A stretch of 25,953 nucleotides of DNA from positions 1 to 25,953 of IMG/VR virus record IMGVR_UViG_3300045780_000007, one strand, 5' to 3'. This stretch comes from a virus. The stretch's first letter is position 1. Every line of letters begins with the position of its first letter. Below, one piece after another: positions 14,492 through 21,783 of this stretch. Made by a program: the position numbers and the translations under genes. The notes under the pieces were generated by a model that was not told the DNA's origin, ran no database searches, and saw nothing but the letters and a program-made list of their open reading frames with translations.

Positions 14492-14519
14492 TTGACATAC
14501 GCATCAGGAGTGATATTCT
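14492..14519 (+). promoter_or_regulatory. Plus-strand sigma70-type promoter of the accessory island
   Basis: TTGACA (14492-14497), 16-bp spacer, TATTCT (14514-14519), followed at 14559 by AAGGAG and the first plus ORF at 14573. The spacer carries CAGGAGT, a near copy of the dispersed motif. Confidence 0.7.
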
Positions 14520-14572
14520 CAATTTATCAACTAAACGGTTGTTGGTACTCAACCGCACAAGGAGCAGAAAAA

Positions 14573-14806
14573 ATGATCCATATGAATCCAACTGAACTTG
14601 CGAGCCGATTGGTAGACCAGATGCTGCCAGTATGCCCCGGCTGCGGCCGTCCGCTCGATGCGCTCCTGCTCTGCCCTGATGCCAAGGACGACGATGTGCG
14701 GCAAGGGTGGGCGTTCTGCCGCGGAGCGGAAATATCTCACCCAGACGAATGCGGATGTGAGCGTTGCCACAACACGCGCCTGATCGTCGCGTATCCCTCT
14801 AAATAG
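14573..14806 (+). CDS. Small Cys-rich zinc-binding protein
   Basis: 77 residues, ATG with AAGGAG 8 nt upstream, first gene after the TTGACA/TATTCT promoter. CPGCGRPLDALLLCPDAKD supplies CxxC and a further Cys; ECGCERCHN near the C-terminus supplies CxCxxC with a following His. This arrangement suggests one or two zinc sites of treble-clef/ribbon type. The N-terminus MNPTELASRLVDQMLPV is helical. No enzymatic motif. It starts a three-gene plus cassette inverted against the flanking operons; likely an accessory, possibly regulatory, phage protein. Confidence 0.65.
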   Translation: MIHMNPTELASRLVDQMLPVCPGCGRPLDALLLCPDAKDDDVRQGWAFCRGAEISHPDECGCERCHNTRLIVAYPSK

Positions 14807-14826
14807 GGAATCGCAGAAAGGAACAC

Positions 14827-15081
14827 ATGAACGTCGAACTCGAAATAGCCAAGAAACTCATCGCAGAAATCGGCGACACGCCAGACATGTCGCCAGCCGC
14901 CAGGAAGCACCGCGCACGTATCGCCTTGATCGACTACAGGATGTTTCTGCTGGGGCGCAAGTCCTACGATGACCTCTGCCTAGCCCGAGCGAAGGCTATG
15001 GAATCAGGAGTGTCAGAACAGCAGTTGCTTGACGCGTCCTTCCGGATGCGGCAAATGTGGGCTGCGGAAAAGCTAAAGTAG
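14827..15081 (+). CDS. Small helical hypothetical protein
   Basis: 84 residues, ATG with AAAGGAA 5 nt upstream, 20 bp after the previous gene. It is almost entirely helical and charged (MNVELEIAKKLIAEIGDTPD, RKHRARIALIDYRMFLLGRK, LARAKAMESGVSEQQLLDAS), without Cys clusters, membrane segments or a recognisable domain. Middle gene of the plus cassette. Function unknown. Confidence 0.55.
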   Translation: MNVELEIAKKLIAEIGDTPDMSPAARKHRARIALIDYRMFLLGRKSYDDLCLARAKAMESGVSEQQLLDASFRMRQMWAAEKLK

Positions 15082-15140
15082 TGACTACAGCGCTGGCACA
15101 ACGATGCCAGCCAACCACTGTATTTAGTGAGGTGAGAAAC

Positions 15141-15416
15141 GTGGGGAAGCGAGGCCCAGAACCGTACCAGCGCGGAAAGAAACTAATGCCCACGGCGATC
15201 GCAGCCAAGCGCTTAGGAATCAATCCGCGCACCGCTCAGAAGCTATGGAATTCAGCGATAATGAAAATTGGCGGCGATATTTTCATTCGACAGCCAGTAA
15301 CATGCGAAATAGTGTTGCATCATGTGTATGCAGTGGATGCATCAGAACATGATCCACTACAGCCACAGAGCATTGAATGTTTAGTTGCCAGCGGAAGATA
15401 TATCCCAAACCTATAG
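15141..15416 (+). CDS. Small HTH-type DNA-binding protein
   Basis: 91 residues from GTG at 15141, chosen because GAGGTGAG lies just upstream; an ATG 84 bp earlier would overlap the previous gene. The N-terminus is basic (VGKRGPEPYQRGKKLMPT), then AIAAKRLGINPRTAQKLWNSAI, a convincing helix-turn-helix (A-x-x-LG-x-x-x-x-T-x-x-x-L-W). The C-terminal part is beta-like (GGDIFIRQPVTCEIVLHHVYAVD). A small transcriptional regulator of the island is the simplest reading; the palindrome at 14448 is a candidate target, by inference only. Convergent with the minus gene that ends 13 bp further on. Confidence 0.5.
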   Translation: MGKRGPEPYQRGKKLMPTAIAAKRLGINPRTAQKLWNSAIMKIGGDIFIRQPVTCEIVLHHVYAVDASEHDPLQPQSIECLVASGRYIPNL

Positions 15417-15428
15417 CCACCATCACGC

Positions 15429-15629
15429 TTAAATCTTGATTGACCACTTCCCAAACATAAGTCTCTGAGGACGACCATCTTCCCAAATGATGGTCGTCTC
15501 TCCGTAGAAGTCTTGGCAGGGCAACAGAGGGCGAAGGGCCATGGCCGCGCGCAGGATGGCCTCAGCAGTAGTTGGCATACTCTTCAGTGCGGACTCTTCA
15601 TCGAGTTTTATGCGTCCCGTTGCCGCCAT
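15429..15629 (-). CDS. Small hypothetical protein at the end of the packaging operon
   Basis: 66 residues from the ATG at 15629, which overlaps the TGA of the upstream gene (TGATG). MAATGRIKLDEESALKSMPT, a helix AEAILRAAMALRPLL, then a beta hairpin DFYGETTIIWEDGRPQRLMFG. The sequence is compact and compositionally ordinary for a small phage protein; no family recognised. No intrinsic terminator is visible in the 12 bp between its stop and that of the convergent plus gene. Confidence 0.5.
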   Translation of the reverse strand: MAATGRIKLDEESALKSMPTTAEAILRAAMALRPLLPCQDFYGETTIIWEDGRPQRLMFGKWSIKI

Positions 15630-15904
15630 CAATTTGCCCTCACCGTAAACCCTGGAATCCCCGGCATTATAGCCAACCCTTTTGGCTTGATAGGCGCTCT
15701 TAGTTCTTGAGCTGACGGATCAACCGTGGGACGGTCGGAAAGCAATACACATTGCAACCCTACGAACTCGACCGGCAGTCCGCATGTCAAACAGTGTATA
15801 TGTACCTCGCGTGTGTAGGCTGAGGGCGTAACGTCTCCATCTTTTTTAAGGATGCGGTCAACTCTCACGTCGGCCTTAAAATTCATATGCTCACACTTCG
15901 CCAT
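15629..15904 (-). CDS. Small CxxC hypothetical phage protein
   Basis: 91 residues; its ATG overlaps the TAA of the minor head gene (TAATG) and its TGA overlaps the next ATG. MAKCEHMNFKADVRVDRILK, then EVHIHCLTCGLPVEFVGLQC: C-x-H near the start and HCLTCG in the middle could form one zinc site. Arg/Asp-rich strands and a C-terminal PKGLAIMPGIPGF. The pattern 'MAKCEH..F.A.V.V.R.......... V...C..CG.PF.F.G' recurs in phage head-gene clusters, but the role is not known. Confidence 0.6.
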   Translation of the reverse strand: MAKCEHMNFKADVRVDRILKKDGDVTPSAYTREVHIHCLTCGLPVEFVGLQCVLLSDRPTVDPSAQELRAPIKPKGLAIMPGIPGFTVRAN

Positions 15905-16554
15905 TATTCTCCGTCCTCCGTATCAGAATAACCCACGCCGCACCGATCGTTCGGGTGAATAGGCGTGCAATCGTCTCCTGAAGGAAACGGCTCGTCTATC
16001 GGAATCAGGCCGGCTTCGATGTTCCCCATGCACTCCTCGCACGCATCCCCTGATCCGATCTGCTGCTTGAACTTCTGTCCTGTACCCTTGGCGGCCTCGT
16101 GCTTGCCGTGGTTGTAGGCGTACATGCTTTCGGTCCTGCTGATGGTCAGAGCCCGCGCCGCGCTGAAGTCCTCGATCTGCAAGATGTTGTGCTGAAGTTC
16201 CGTCGTCGTCCATCCCTCATCAACCGACTTGCTTATCAACTCTCGCAGGTTCTCGCGTGTCGTATCTGTGATGGCATAGCGGGCATCGGGATTATCAACG
16301 ATCTCGCCTTTGTCTGTGATGCGCTTGCCCACCAGTTCCGCGCCGCGCTCCCGCGCCATCTGCCGCGCCTGGTCAAGGACTTTGGTCCACATGTCCGAGT
16401 CTTCCGCAATGCCGCGGTCGGTCAGGAACTCTGTGGCGCCTGCAACGGCATCAGTCTCAAGGTAGGGCGTCACTTCGGGGATCAGGTCTCCCCAGTCCAC
16501 CAGAACGTCTATCGTGTCCTGATCCTCTGGCTTCTTCTTCGCAGCCTTCGCCAA
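15904..16554 (-). CDS. Minor head / head morphogenesis protein (SPP1 gp7 / Mu F C-terminal type)
   Basis: 216 residues from the TTG at 16554. The C-terminal half is diagnostic: SAARALTISRTESMYAYNHGKHEAAK (the 'Ar...RTE...a.n.g...' helix), ACEECMGNIEAGLIPIDEPFPSGDD and TPIHPNDRCGVGY ('C..C......G.I......F..G....P.HP..RC'). These proteins sit at the portal and help DNA ejection or head assembly. The TTG has no SD; the frame stays open upstream to about 16716 without ATG or GTG, and the upstream residues SLEQVLADYLKRKGKEAAA read like real protein. A CTG at 16626 behind GGGAAG would overlap the portal gene end. The true start is therefore uncertain. Confidence 0.8.
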   Translation of the reverse strand: MAKAAKKKPEDQDTIDVLVDWGDLIPEVTPYLETDAVAGATEFLTDRGIAEDSDMWTKVLDQARQMARERGAELVGKRITDKGEIVDNPDARYAITDTTRENLRELISKSVDEGWTTTELQHNILQIEDFSAARALTISRTESMYAYNHGKHEAAKGTGQKFKQQIGSGDACEECMGNIEAGLIPIDEPFPSGDDCTPIHPNDRCGVGYSDTEDGE

Positions 16555-16610
16555 CTTCTCGACGGTGAGTACCGCTGCCGCTTCCTTGCCCTTGCGCTTG
16601 AGGTAGTCCG

Positions 16611-18284
16611 CTAGTACCTGCTCCAGTGACTTCCCCGCTTTGCTAAAGGGTGGTCGGATTCCGTCCCGGCCTCCTTCTTCACTGAGGCGTTCTTGCTGGG
16701 CTGTTGCGCGCCGGGCTTACCTGGTCCTGAATCTCCGCCAGCGCCGCCCATAGCCGGTTGTGGCATCGCCTTCTGTGCAGCCAGGACCGCCAAAGGCATC
16801 CATCCGGTCCCAGTCTTCACCATCGGCACGTCGCCGCCCTCTACATCGTCCAGACCGTCCCGCGCGCGCAGTTCATTGACTGTCCGCTGCCCGTCTGAAA
16901 GGTGGGCTGTGTCGATGATTGCCTGGTCGTTTGCCGCCGTATCCTCGTTGGTGTCGAACGCGTGGCCGATGTCGTCCCATCCCCATCCGAGGTAGATCAG
17001 GCGCTCCACGAACGCAGACCACCATAGCATCTCACCGTTTAGCCCTTGTGCCCTCATCTGCTGAGAGAACTCTTCGGCGTTCGCCTTTGGCTGTGGGTCC
17101 TTGATGTAGGGCTTCGGGTCGGTCCTGAAGGCGCGGCAAACGATACGGGCCATCCACTCGTCATACTCCGACTTGAGAAGGTCTCCGGCCGAGCCCTTCA
17201 TCTCGAAAGGCTTGCCACCGCCAGGGATGAACCGCATCTTGGACTTGAGCTTGAGATTCCCGCTCATCAGCGCGTCGAATGTCCCCTGCCAGAGCGCAAT
17301 CTGTTCTGCAGTCCAGTTCTCCGGACAGCACACCATCACGTCCGGGCATGTTCCCTCGTTCCAGAAGTTGAGCATGTACATCGTCTTGCGGACCTGCTGA
17401 GTTGCCTCCATCAGGATTTGCTCGACCTCGGAGTATCCGTAGATTGGCATCTGCGCCCACCGATGCCGGGGCATGTAGACAATCTCCCGCTCGGTAAAGT
17501 TGTCCATCGGGAGGCCCTTGACGATCTGCGTGTATGCCAGGGATGGCCAGTCGGGGATACGTCCACGGTCGTCGATCTTTGGAACGATGGTATTCCCGTC
17601 AATCACTTCCAGCGCGTAGGGCTTTGTGCCGCCCCGATTCTTCCAGATGTAGACGGTGGCGGCATCGATGGTGTACCGCTCACGGAAGATCATCTCCATC
17701 CACTGCGGGTAGGGAATCTTCCGGTCCGGCATCTTGAAGAATGCATTCAGTTCCTTGATTCGAGGATCGTCTTCCGACTTCACACCCTTTGCCGGGTTCT
17801 TCAGGACAAACTTCCATGGCAGACTCACCAGCTCGTCAACACGCGCACTCAGTTCGTTGGCGATGATTCCCGAGCCGCGCACAATGCCCCGCAGCATCTC
17901 CCCAAGCACGATGTGTCGGTTGACGATCTCAAGGTTGTAGCCGGTGGGGTAGTCCCACTCACGGGCATCCACGATCGAGGGAGGCCCAAAGGGCGCTACA
18001 GGTTGATAAGGGCTGAAGCGGTTGCGCTGCTCGTCTACGTCAAGGATGAAGTCGGAGGGGATTTGGCGGTCATCAGGACCAGGACGGTCGTTTTCCGGGT
18101 CCCGATTTGGCAGAGTAGGACGAACTCCACCGCGATTCTTTGCGCTCAGAAGCCCATACCGCGGATTCAGGAGCGTCATCGAGCCGCCCGTAGCGTCCGG
18201 CATCTTCTGCAATGCCTTGTCGTTCAGCCGCTTGCCAAAAACTGTATCGTCGTTGATCTCTGTCGGTTCATCCCACAAGGCCAT
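16611..18284 (-). CDS. Portal protein
   Basis: 557 residues, ATG with GGGAG 8 nt upstream. The dodecameric portal forms the DNA channel and docks the terminase. Typical features: YNLEIVNRHIVLGEMLRGIVRGSG near residue 115, ELVSLPWKFVLKNPAKG, an RERYTIDAATVYIWKN strand (the 'lv.Gna.i.' segment), EIVYMPRHRWAQMPIYGYSEVEQIL ('i.H.r......pyG.S.'), GNLKLKSKMRFIPGGGKPFEM, ARIVCRAFRTDPKPYI (wing/crown region), and a polar Gly/Pro/Gln-rich tail from about residue 505. Order TerL - portal - minor head is standard. The end of the gene overlaps the possible extended start of the minor head gene. Confidence 0.9.
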   Translation of the reverse strand: MALWDEPTEINDDTVFGKRLNDKALQKMPDATGGSMTLLNPRYGLLSAKNRGGVRPTLPNRDPENDRPGPDDRQIPSDFILDVDEQRNRFSPYQPVAPFGPPSIVDAREWDYPTGYNLEIVNRHIVLGEMLRGIVRGSGIIANELSARVDELVSLPWKFVLKNPAKGVKSEDDPRIKELNAFFKMPDRKIPYPQWMEMIFRERYTIDAATVYIWKNRGGTKPYALEVIDGNTIVPKIDDRGRIPDWPSLAYTQIVKGLPMDNFTEREIVYMPRHRWAQMPIYGYSEVEQILMEATQQVRKTMYMLNFWNEGTCPDVMVCCPENWTAEQIALWQGTFDALMSGNLKLKSKMRFIPGGGKPFEMKGSAGDLLKSEYDEWMARIVCRAFRTDPKPYIKDPQPKANAEEFSQQMRAQGLNGEMLWWSAFVERLIYLGWGWDDIGHAFDTNEDTAANDQAIIDTAHLSDGQRTVNELRARDGLDDVEGGDVPMVKTGTGWMPLAVLAAQKAMPQPAMGGAGGDSGPGKPGAQQPSKNASVKKEAGTESDHPLAKRGSHWSRY

Positions 18285-18310
18285 GGTGTGTGCTCCCGTG
18301 GTCTAGTGTA

Positions 18311-18463
18311 TCAATGCGGCGCAGCACTCGAACCCTTTATGATCTCTTCTATTTCGCGAGCCCACTTTTCCACCATCTCGCGGCTGGCATACTTCATGCC
18401 GGTCCCGATAAAGAATATTCGCATCCTGTCCACGACAGCTTGAACTTTTTTCTCTGCGCTCAC
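18311..18463 (-). CDS. Small 50-aa helical protein
   Basis: GTG at 18463 overlaps the TGA of the upstream RHH gene (GTGA) with AAGGA just before it; stop at 18311, 26 bp before the portal start. The product MSAEKKVQAVVDRMRIFFIG, then TGMKYASREMVEKWAREIEE and IIKGSSAAPH, is basic and helical with one semi-hydrophobic patch. No family recognised. The start/stop overlap, continuity between the RHH and portal genes, and lack of any other open frame in this gap support it. Confidence 0.55.
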   Translation of the reverse strand: MSAEKKVQAVVDRMRIFFIGTGMKYASREMVEKWAREIEEIIKGSSAAPH

Positions 18464-18810
18464 TTTCCTTGGCACATCAGACATTTGCATCCCGGTGCGT
18501 GCGCTGGACGGGCATCACGGTTGTCGGCAAGACTGAGGTTTTCTGGTGTCCTGCCAAGGGCGCGCTTTGGCACCAGTTGGATGTTCTTTCGAGTCCTGCC
18601 AAGCTTCGGGGCGACAAGGGCTTGAATCGTCCGCTTGGCTGCGTCCGTCTTGCCGCCGCGCTGGTGGCCCTCCGCTACCTCAACAGGACACAGAGCAGCC
18701 CAAAGCCCGTTTACGATCACCGCAGTTTGGCTCATTGATTCCGCTTTGGCCCGTTCGTCGATCCTTGCCGCCAGTTCATCGGGGAGACGTATTGCAACCA
18801 GTTTGCTCAT
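18460..18810 (-). CDS. Ribbon-helix-helix regulator with C-terminal CxCxxC
   Basis: 116 residues from the ATG at 18810; an upstream ATG would lie within the repeat operators. SKLVAIRLPDELAARIDERA and SMSQTAVIVNGLWAAL form a complete RHH (Arc/MetJ-like) domain: strand KLVAIRLP then two helices. The middle is basic with KRTIQALVAPKLGR, and the end PGCKCLMCQGK carries CxCxxC, a possible metal site that resembles GAGCPCVLCG in the 4368 gene product. RHH proteins bind DNA as dimers to short repeated sites; three GTTATAC repeats lie directly upstream, suggesting autoregulation of the head genes. No clear SD, and a -10-like TTATAC sits about 10 nt before the ATG, so the mRNA may be nearly leaderless. 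Confidence 0.75.
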   Translation of the reverse strand: MSKLVAIRLPDELAARIDERAKAESMSQTAVIVNGLWAALCPVEVAEGHQRGGKTDAAKRTIQALVAPKLGRTRKNIQLVPKRALGRTPENLSLADNRDARPAHAPGCKCLMCQGK

Positions 18811-18819
18811 GGACGGAGT

Positions 18820-18861
18820 GTATAACAGTCCCGATGCGTATAACAAGCAAAATTGTATAAC
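18820..18861 (-). promoter_or_regulatory. Three GTTATAC direct repeats before the RHH gene
   Basis: On the plus strand GTATAAC occurs at 18820, 18838 and 18855 (spacing 18 and 17 bp), immediately upstream of the RHH start. The repeat nearest the gene coincides with a -10-like element, with TTGTTA 16 bp further upstream as a possible -35. Spacing near 1.5-2 helical turns fits cooperative binding of RHH dimers. Confidence 0.65.
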
Positions 18862-18864
18862 GCA

Positions 18865-20595
18865 TCAGGACGCCCACGATGGCCTTGCGCAGTCAGGGTG
18901 CATCCGGCGTATGCCCTCTTCTACCACGGTATCGCCAAGAGGCTTGCCGCAGTGATCACAAAGGTCTTGGGGCGCAAGGGCAGCCATGGCGCGGTTGTAG
19001 GCGGTCAGAGCCGGCGCTTTGACGGGAGCAGTGACCGTAGGCGCAGGTCTAAAGCCGGGAGTCTTTGGGTTTGGGTCCTGATCTCCACCCGTTTGTACAG
19101 CCGCGATGCCCTGGTAGTACTCCAGCAGCCCAGCGCCGTTCTTTGCAACTTTTGCAAATGCCAGCATGATTGCCTCAGCACGGTCCGGGCTCTTGACGCC
19201 ACGCTTCCGCATCGCTTCCTTGGACTCAATCTCCGTTTGCCCTCGGCTGTTCGGCTTCCACCGGATGCTGGCAAGTTGGGAGATGGACGTTTCGTCGTCG
19301 AGTCCTGATAGGTCTCCGGACTTCGCGCGCATCCGCAGGCCCCAGTACAGCTCAGCTTTGAGGTTCACGAACTGCTCTTTGTCGGCCGGAGACTCGCCCA
19401 CGTTGACAGCATTCGATGGAAAGCCAAGGTCTTGGAGGTGCTTGTGCAAGTAGTATCCGATGCCGGCCGAGTCAACGTTAAGAGTCCCGATGCGGCCTTC
19501 ATAGCGCCTGAGTGCGCTCACCAGCTCGCCGCGTGGGTCTGGATTGCCCCAGCCGATGATCTCAAGAATCTGGAAGCCGCACCGTGCGCACATCACCGTC
19601 TCATCCTCGCCAGGACCCGCCACGTCGATGCCGATGTCTACCTTGCCCTCGAATGTCCTGTTATCGCGTTGCGCACGCTCCAGCCATGCCAGAGACAGCA
19701 GGGCATCAGGACTCTGAGAGGGAAAGTCTCCCATCACGCGTGAATCCCAACGGAAGTCTCCCGACCCCCACTCCTCGAACCGTTCCTTCACCCATCTCCT
19801 GGTGGTCAGCCAAGGCATTACATTCTGGTCAAGCTCCTCTTCGGTCAGGTCCATCAGGTCGCGGCCGTTGGGATCACCGAGCGTTACGGTGATCGGAGCG
19901 CCTTCTGAGTCCTGAGCCTCATAGGAAAGCTTGATGCCTTCGAAGTTGGGCGTGTCGAACGCGCTGATCGTGAATGGCTGGATGCTGGCGCGCTTGCTGT
20001 GAAACTCGTCGTAGAAGGCGCCGGATGAGATGGTAGGGTTTCCCAGTTTCAGGATGCGCACATCGCCGCCGGCTCGGATACCCTCAATCGCTTCGATGAT
20101 CTTCGGGTCAACGCCGGGGGCTTCATCGATGATGATCAGCACATGGTCAGCATGGAAGCCTTGGAACTTGACGCCCTCATCTTGCTGCTGGACGGTAGTC
20201 GTGAAGCCGAGCGCGTACCGCATCGGGTATTTGGTCTTATCAAACTCCAGCTTTGTGAGGTTGGCAGATGGGAAGGGATACTTGCTCTTGACGAGGGCCT
20301 TGTGGATTTCACCCCACATCAGGACCTCAACCTGCTTCTTCGTGGGAGCAGTGGTCACCACGATAGCGTTCTCGTACCGGGCCAGCCACCAGAGCGTTAT
20401 CTGAGCCGCGAGGAACGTCTTGCCGGAAGAGTGGCAAGCCTTGACGTTCACTTTGGCTTGGGGCTTGAGCAAGGCCTTACAGATGGCCTTCTGCACGCTC
20501 CACAAGTCAGACCCGAGCCAGTGTAGTACAAACTTAATCGGGTCCACGAGTGTACTACGGATTTTAGAGCGCTCGTCGCTGGTGAAGGTGGTCAT
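18865..20595 (-). CDS. Terminase large subunit with C-terminal zinc-finger-like tail
   Basis: 576 residues; ATG overlaps the TGA of the small subunit (ATGA). ATPase motifs: Walker A CHSSGKT at residues 54-60, Walker B VLIIIDEAPG with D157/E158, and a TTAPTKKQVEVLMW segment. Nuclease motifs: DIGIDVAGPGEDET with D324, NVDSAGIG with D375, and SPDRAEA with D471, the three-acid RNase H-like set. So both packaging motor and cutting activities look intact. After a Pro/Ala-rich linker (about 505-530) the C-terminus adds CDHCGKPLGDTVVEEGIRRMHPDC, a CxxC...HxxC site not usual in TerL. Context: small subunit upstream, portal downstream after the RHH gene. Confidence 0.95.
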   Translation of the reverse strand: MTTFTSDERSKIRSTLVDPIKFVLHWLGSDLWSVQKAICKALLKPQAKVNVKACHSSGKTFLAAQITLWWLARYENAIVVTTAPTKKQVEVLMWGEIHKALVKSKYPFPSANLTKLEFDKTKYPMRYALGFTTTVQQQDEGVKFQGFHADHVLIIIDEAPGVDPKIIEAIEGIRAGGDVRILKLGNPTISSGAFYDEFHSKRASIQPFTISAFDTPNFEGIKLSYEAQDSEGAPITVTLGDPNGRDLMDLTEEELDQNVMPWLTTRRWVKERFEEWGSGDFRWDSRVMGDFPSQSPDALLSLAWLERAQRDNRTFEGKVDIGIDVAGPGEDETVMCARCGFQILEIIGWGNPDPRGELVSALRRYEGRIGTLNVDSAGIGYYLHKHLQDLGFPSNAVNVGESPADKEQFVNLKAELYWGLRMRAKSGDLSGLDDETSISQLASIRWKPNSRGQTEIESKEAMRKRGVKSPDRAEAIMLAFAKVAKNGAGLLEYYQGIAAVQTGGDQDPNPKTPGFRPAPTVTAPVKAPALTAYNRAMAALAPQDLCDHCGKPLGDTVVEEGIRRMHPDCARPSWAS

Positions 20596-21053
20596 TCACC
20601 TTTGAGTATAGAGTCGAGTACGCTCACCTGGATGGGATTATCGGGATCACCGGCCAAGACTTTACGCTCTCCAAGGTTCCTGTTGAGCACAGCCGCGCGC
20701 CGCATCAGTGTCCACACTATCAACTTCGCACGCTCCACGTTGTCAGACTTCTTGCGGATCGTCTCAGTGATGCGCCGTCCCTCTTTCTTGGTCTGGACAG
20801 TCTCTCCCAAGAGTGGGTTAAGTGCCACCTTATGAGCACGATCAAAGAGCAGTATCCCCTGGTTCTCTCGCGCGCGGGAAATCATTTCTTTGCACTCTTC
20901 AACCTCGCGCTGCCACTTGTACCATGTTTTCGGGGAAATAGCTTTATTAAACTTCTTCAGCACATCCTCAAGGCCCATATCCGTCGTGGAGATCGTGTCA
21001 CATATCTTCTCGGCAAGAAAGGGATCATAGGGGGCTGGGATTCCTTTAGGCAT
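20592..21053 (-). CDS. Terminase small subunit
   Basis: 153 residues, ATG with a GGGAG-like SD. It recognises the pac/cos region and recruits TerL. The N-terminal half is a HTH of the phage terminase small-subunit kind: PFLAEKICDTISTTDMGLEDVLKKFN, then SPKTWYKWQREVEECKEMIS and ARENQGILLFDRAHKVA ('l...fA..... Iyk W.....ef...y..ARe.qad...de'). The C-terminal half (ITETIRKKSDNVERAKLIVWTLMRRAAVLN, LGERKVLAGDPDNPIQV) matches the oligomerisation region. ATGA overlap with terL and 8-bp overlap with the upstream gene. Confidence 0.85.
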   Translation of the reverse strand: MPKGIPAPYDPFLAEKICDTISTTDMGLEDVLKKFNKAISPKTWYKWQREVEECKEMISRARENQGILLFDRAHKVALNPLLGETVQTKKEGRRITETIRKKSDNVERAKLIVWTLMRRAAVLNRNLGERKVLAGDPDNPIQVSVLDSILKGE

Positions 21054-21384
21054 AGGCTATCTCCCGCATATCCATTCCCGCTACATCAACGGCCCCGAAA
21101 TACTGGAGCAGAGGCCACACTTCATCTTCGGGAAGATCAAACCATTCTCCCATCATGCTGAACTGATCAAGTTTGCGATGCAGCGAACTTTCCTCTTCGG
21201 GTCCACCATCACAAGTGCAGATGACCATGATTTCCAGAGGGCATCCAACTTGAAGCACTGCGGCGCGTTTCTTGGGGTCATAGCGCGTCCACCCCACTTT
21301 GAACCATGAAGTATTGAACGCCCAAAACAGATACAACTTGTCGCGATTTGTACGAGGCTTAGGGCCTTTTACGAGGTTTGCCAT
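21046..21384 (-). CDS. T5orf172 / GIY-YIG-like domain protein
   Basis: 112 residues from the ATG at 21384; longer in-frame starts would read through the upstream gene. KLYLFWAFNTSWFKVGWTRYDPKKRAAVLQ, then CPLEIMVICTCDGGPEEESSLHRKL and MMGEWFDLPEDE follow the T5orf172/Mug113 branch of the GIY-YIG fold: an initial 'YLF' strand in place of GIY, 'FKVGWT' in place of YIG, an Arg helix, E.. LH..., and the closing GEWF. Such proteins are putative nucleases or DNA-binding modules common in phages. Ends within the start of terS, so co-translated. Whether it cuts DNA is not known. Confidence 0.7.
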   Translation of the reverse strand: MANLVKGPKPRTNRDKLYLFWAFNTSWFKVGWTRYDPKKRAAVLQVGCPLEIMVICTCDGGPEEESSLHRKLDQFSMMGEWFDLPEDEVWPLLQYFGAVDVAGMDMREIAYA

Positions 21385-21400
21385 GAGTTTATTAAACCTT

Positions 21401-21613
21401 CTATAGTGCTGTGTCGCAGGTGATTTCGAGTTCCTTGTAGACGCACAGCATCTCGATAGTGTCGCCACCAGCGATGGCATACTCCCCCTTCTTGATGTCT
21501 GCTTGAAGTCCCATCTTCCCAAACACCCCAGCCGGGCCGATCTCATCATAAACGGGAATGATCTTCTCGCGGATAAAGTTGCACTTTTGCTGGATGCCTT
21601 CGATCAGGTTCAT
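21401..21613 (-). CDS. Small hypothetical phage protein
   Basis: 70 residues, ATG with GGAGG 5 nt upstream. MNLIEGIQQKCNFIREKIIP, VYDEIGPAGVFGKMGLQADI, KKGEYAIAGGDTIEMLCVYKELEI: amphipathic helices with a GPAG turn. This 'MNLieeiq...nr.Re.ip.Y..IGpaG.fg...l...i..geaAia.gD...m...y..le' pattern is familiar in phage packaging-region genes of unknown function. No catalytic or metal motif beyond two scattered Cys. 16 bp before the T5orf172-like gene. Confidence 0.65.
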   Translation of the reverse strand: MNLIEGIQQKCNFIREKIIPVYDEIGPAGVFGKMGLQADIKKGEYAIAGGDTIEMLCVYKELEITCDTAL

Positions 21614-21628
21614 TGCTGCCTCCGGCGG

Positions 21629-21775
21629 CTACGCCGCCCGCTTCGCCGGCAGGATCAGGACACGCTCCGAACGCAAGGCCGAGCCACGCTCACACACCAA
21701 GAGGTGTACGAAGAGCTGTACTTGGGGCTTGGGGAGTGTCTTTTGAGTCCTGTCAGACATTGAAATCACCATTGT
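21629..21775 (-). CDS. Doubtful short basic protein
   Basis: An ATG at 21775 opens a 48-codon frame (MVISMSDRTQKTLPKPQVQL..., ending LILPAKRAA). There is no SD, though the frame fills a 170-bp gap between two more convincing small genes in the same direction. Codon style is uninformative at this length. Could be non-coding. Confidence 0.25.
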   Translation of the reverse strand, partial: TMVISMSDRTQKTLPKPQVQLFVHLLVCERGSALRSERVLILPAKRAA

Positions 21776-21783
21776 AGAGAGGT

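Noticed and set aside
540-16895. Neisseria-type uptake word near GCCGTCTGA
   Set aside because: Only a few imperfect matches (about 550, 8107, 16888) at chance level, unlike CAGGACY.
17046-18443. A 465-codon plus frame opposite the portal gene
   Set aside because: Antisense to a clear portal protein; no domain, SD or promoter.
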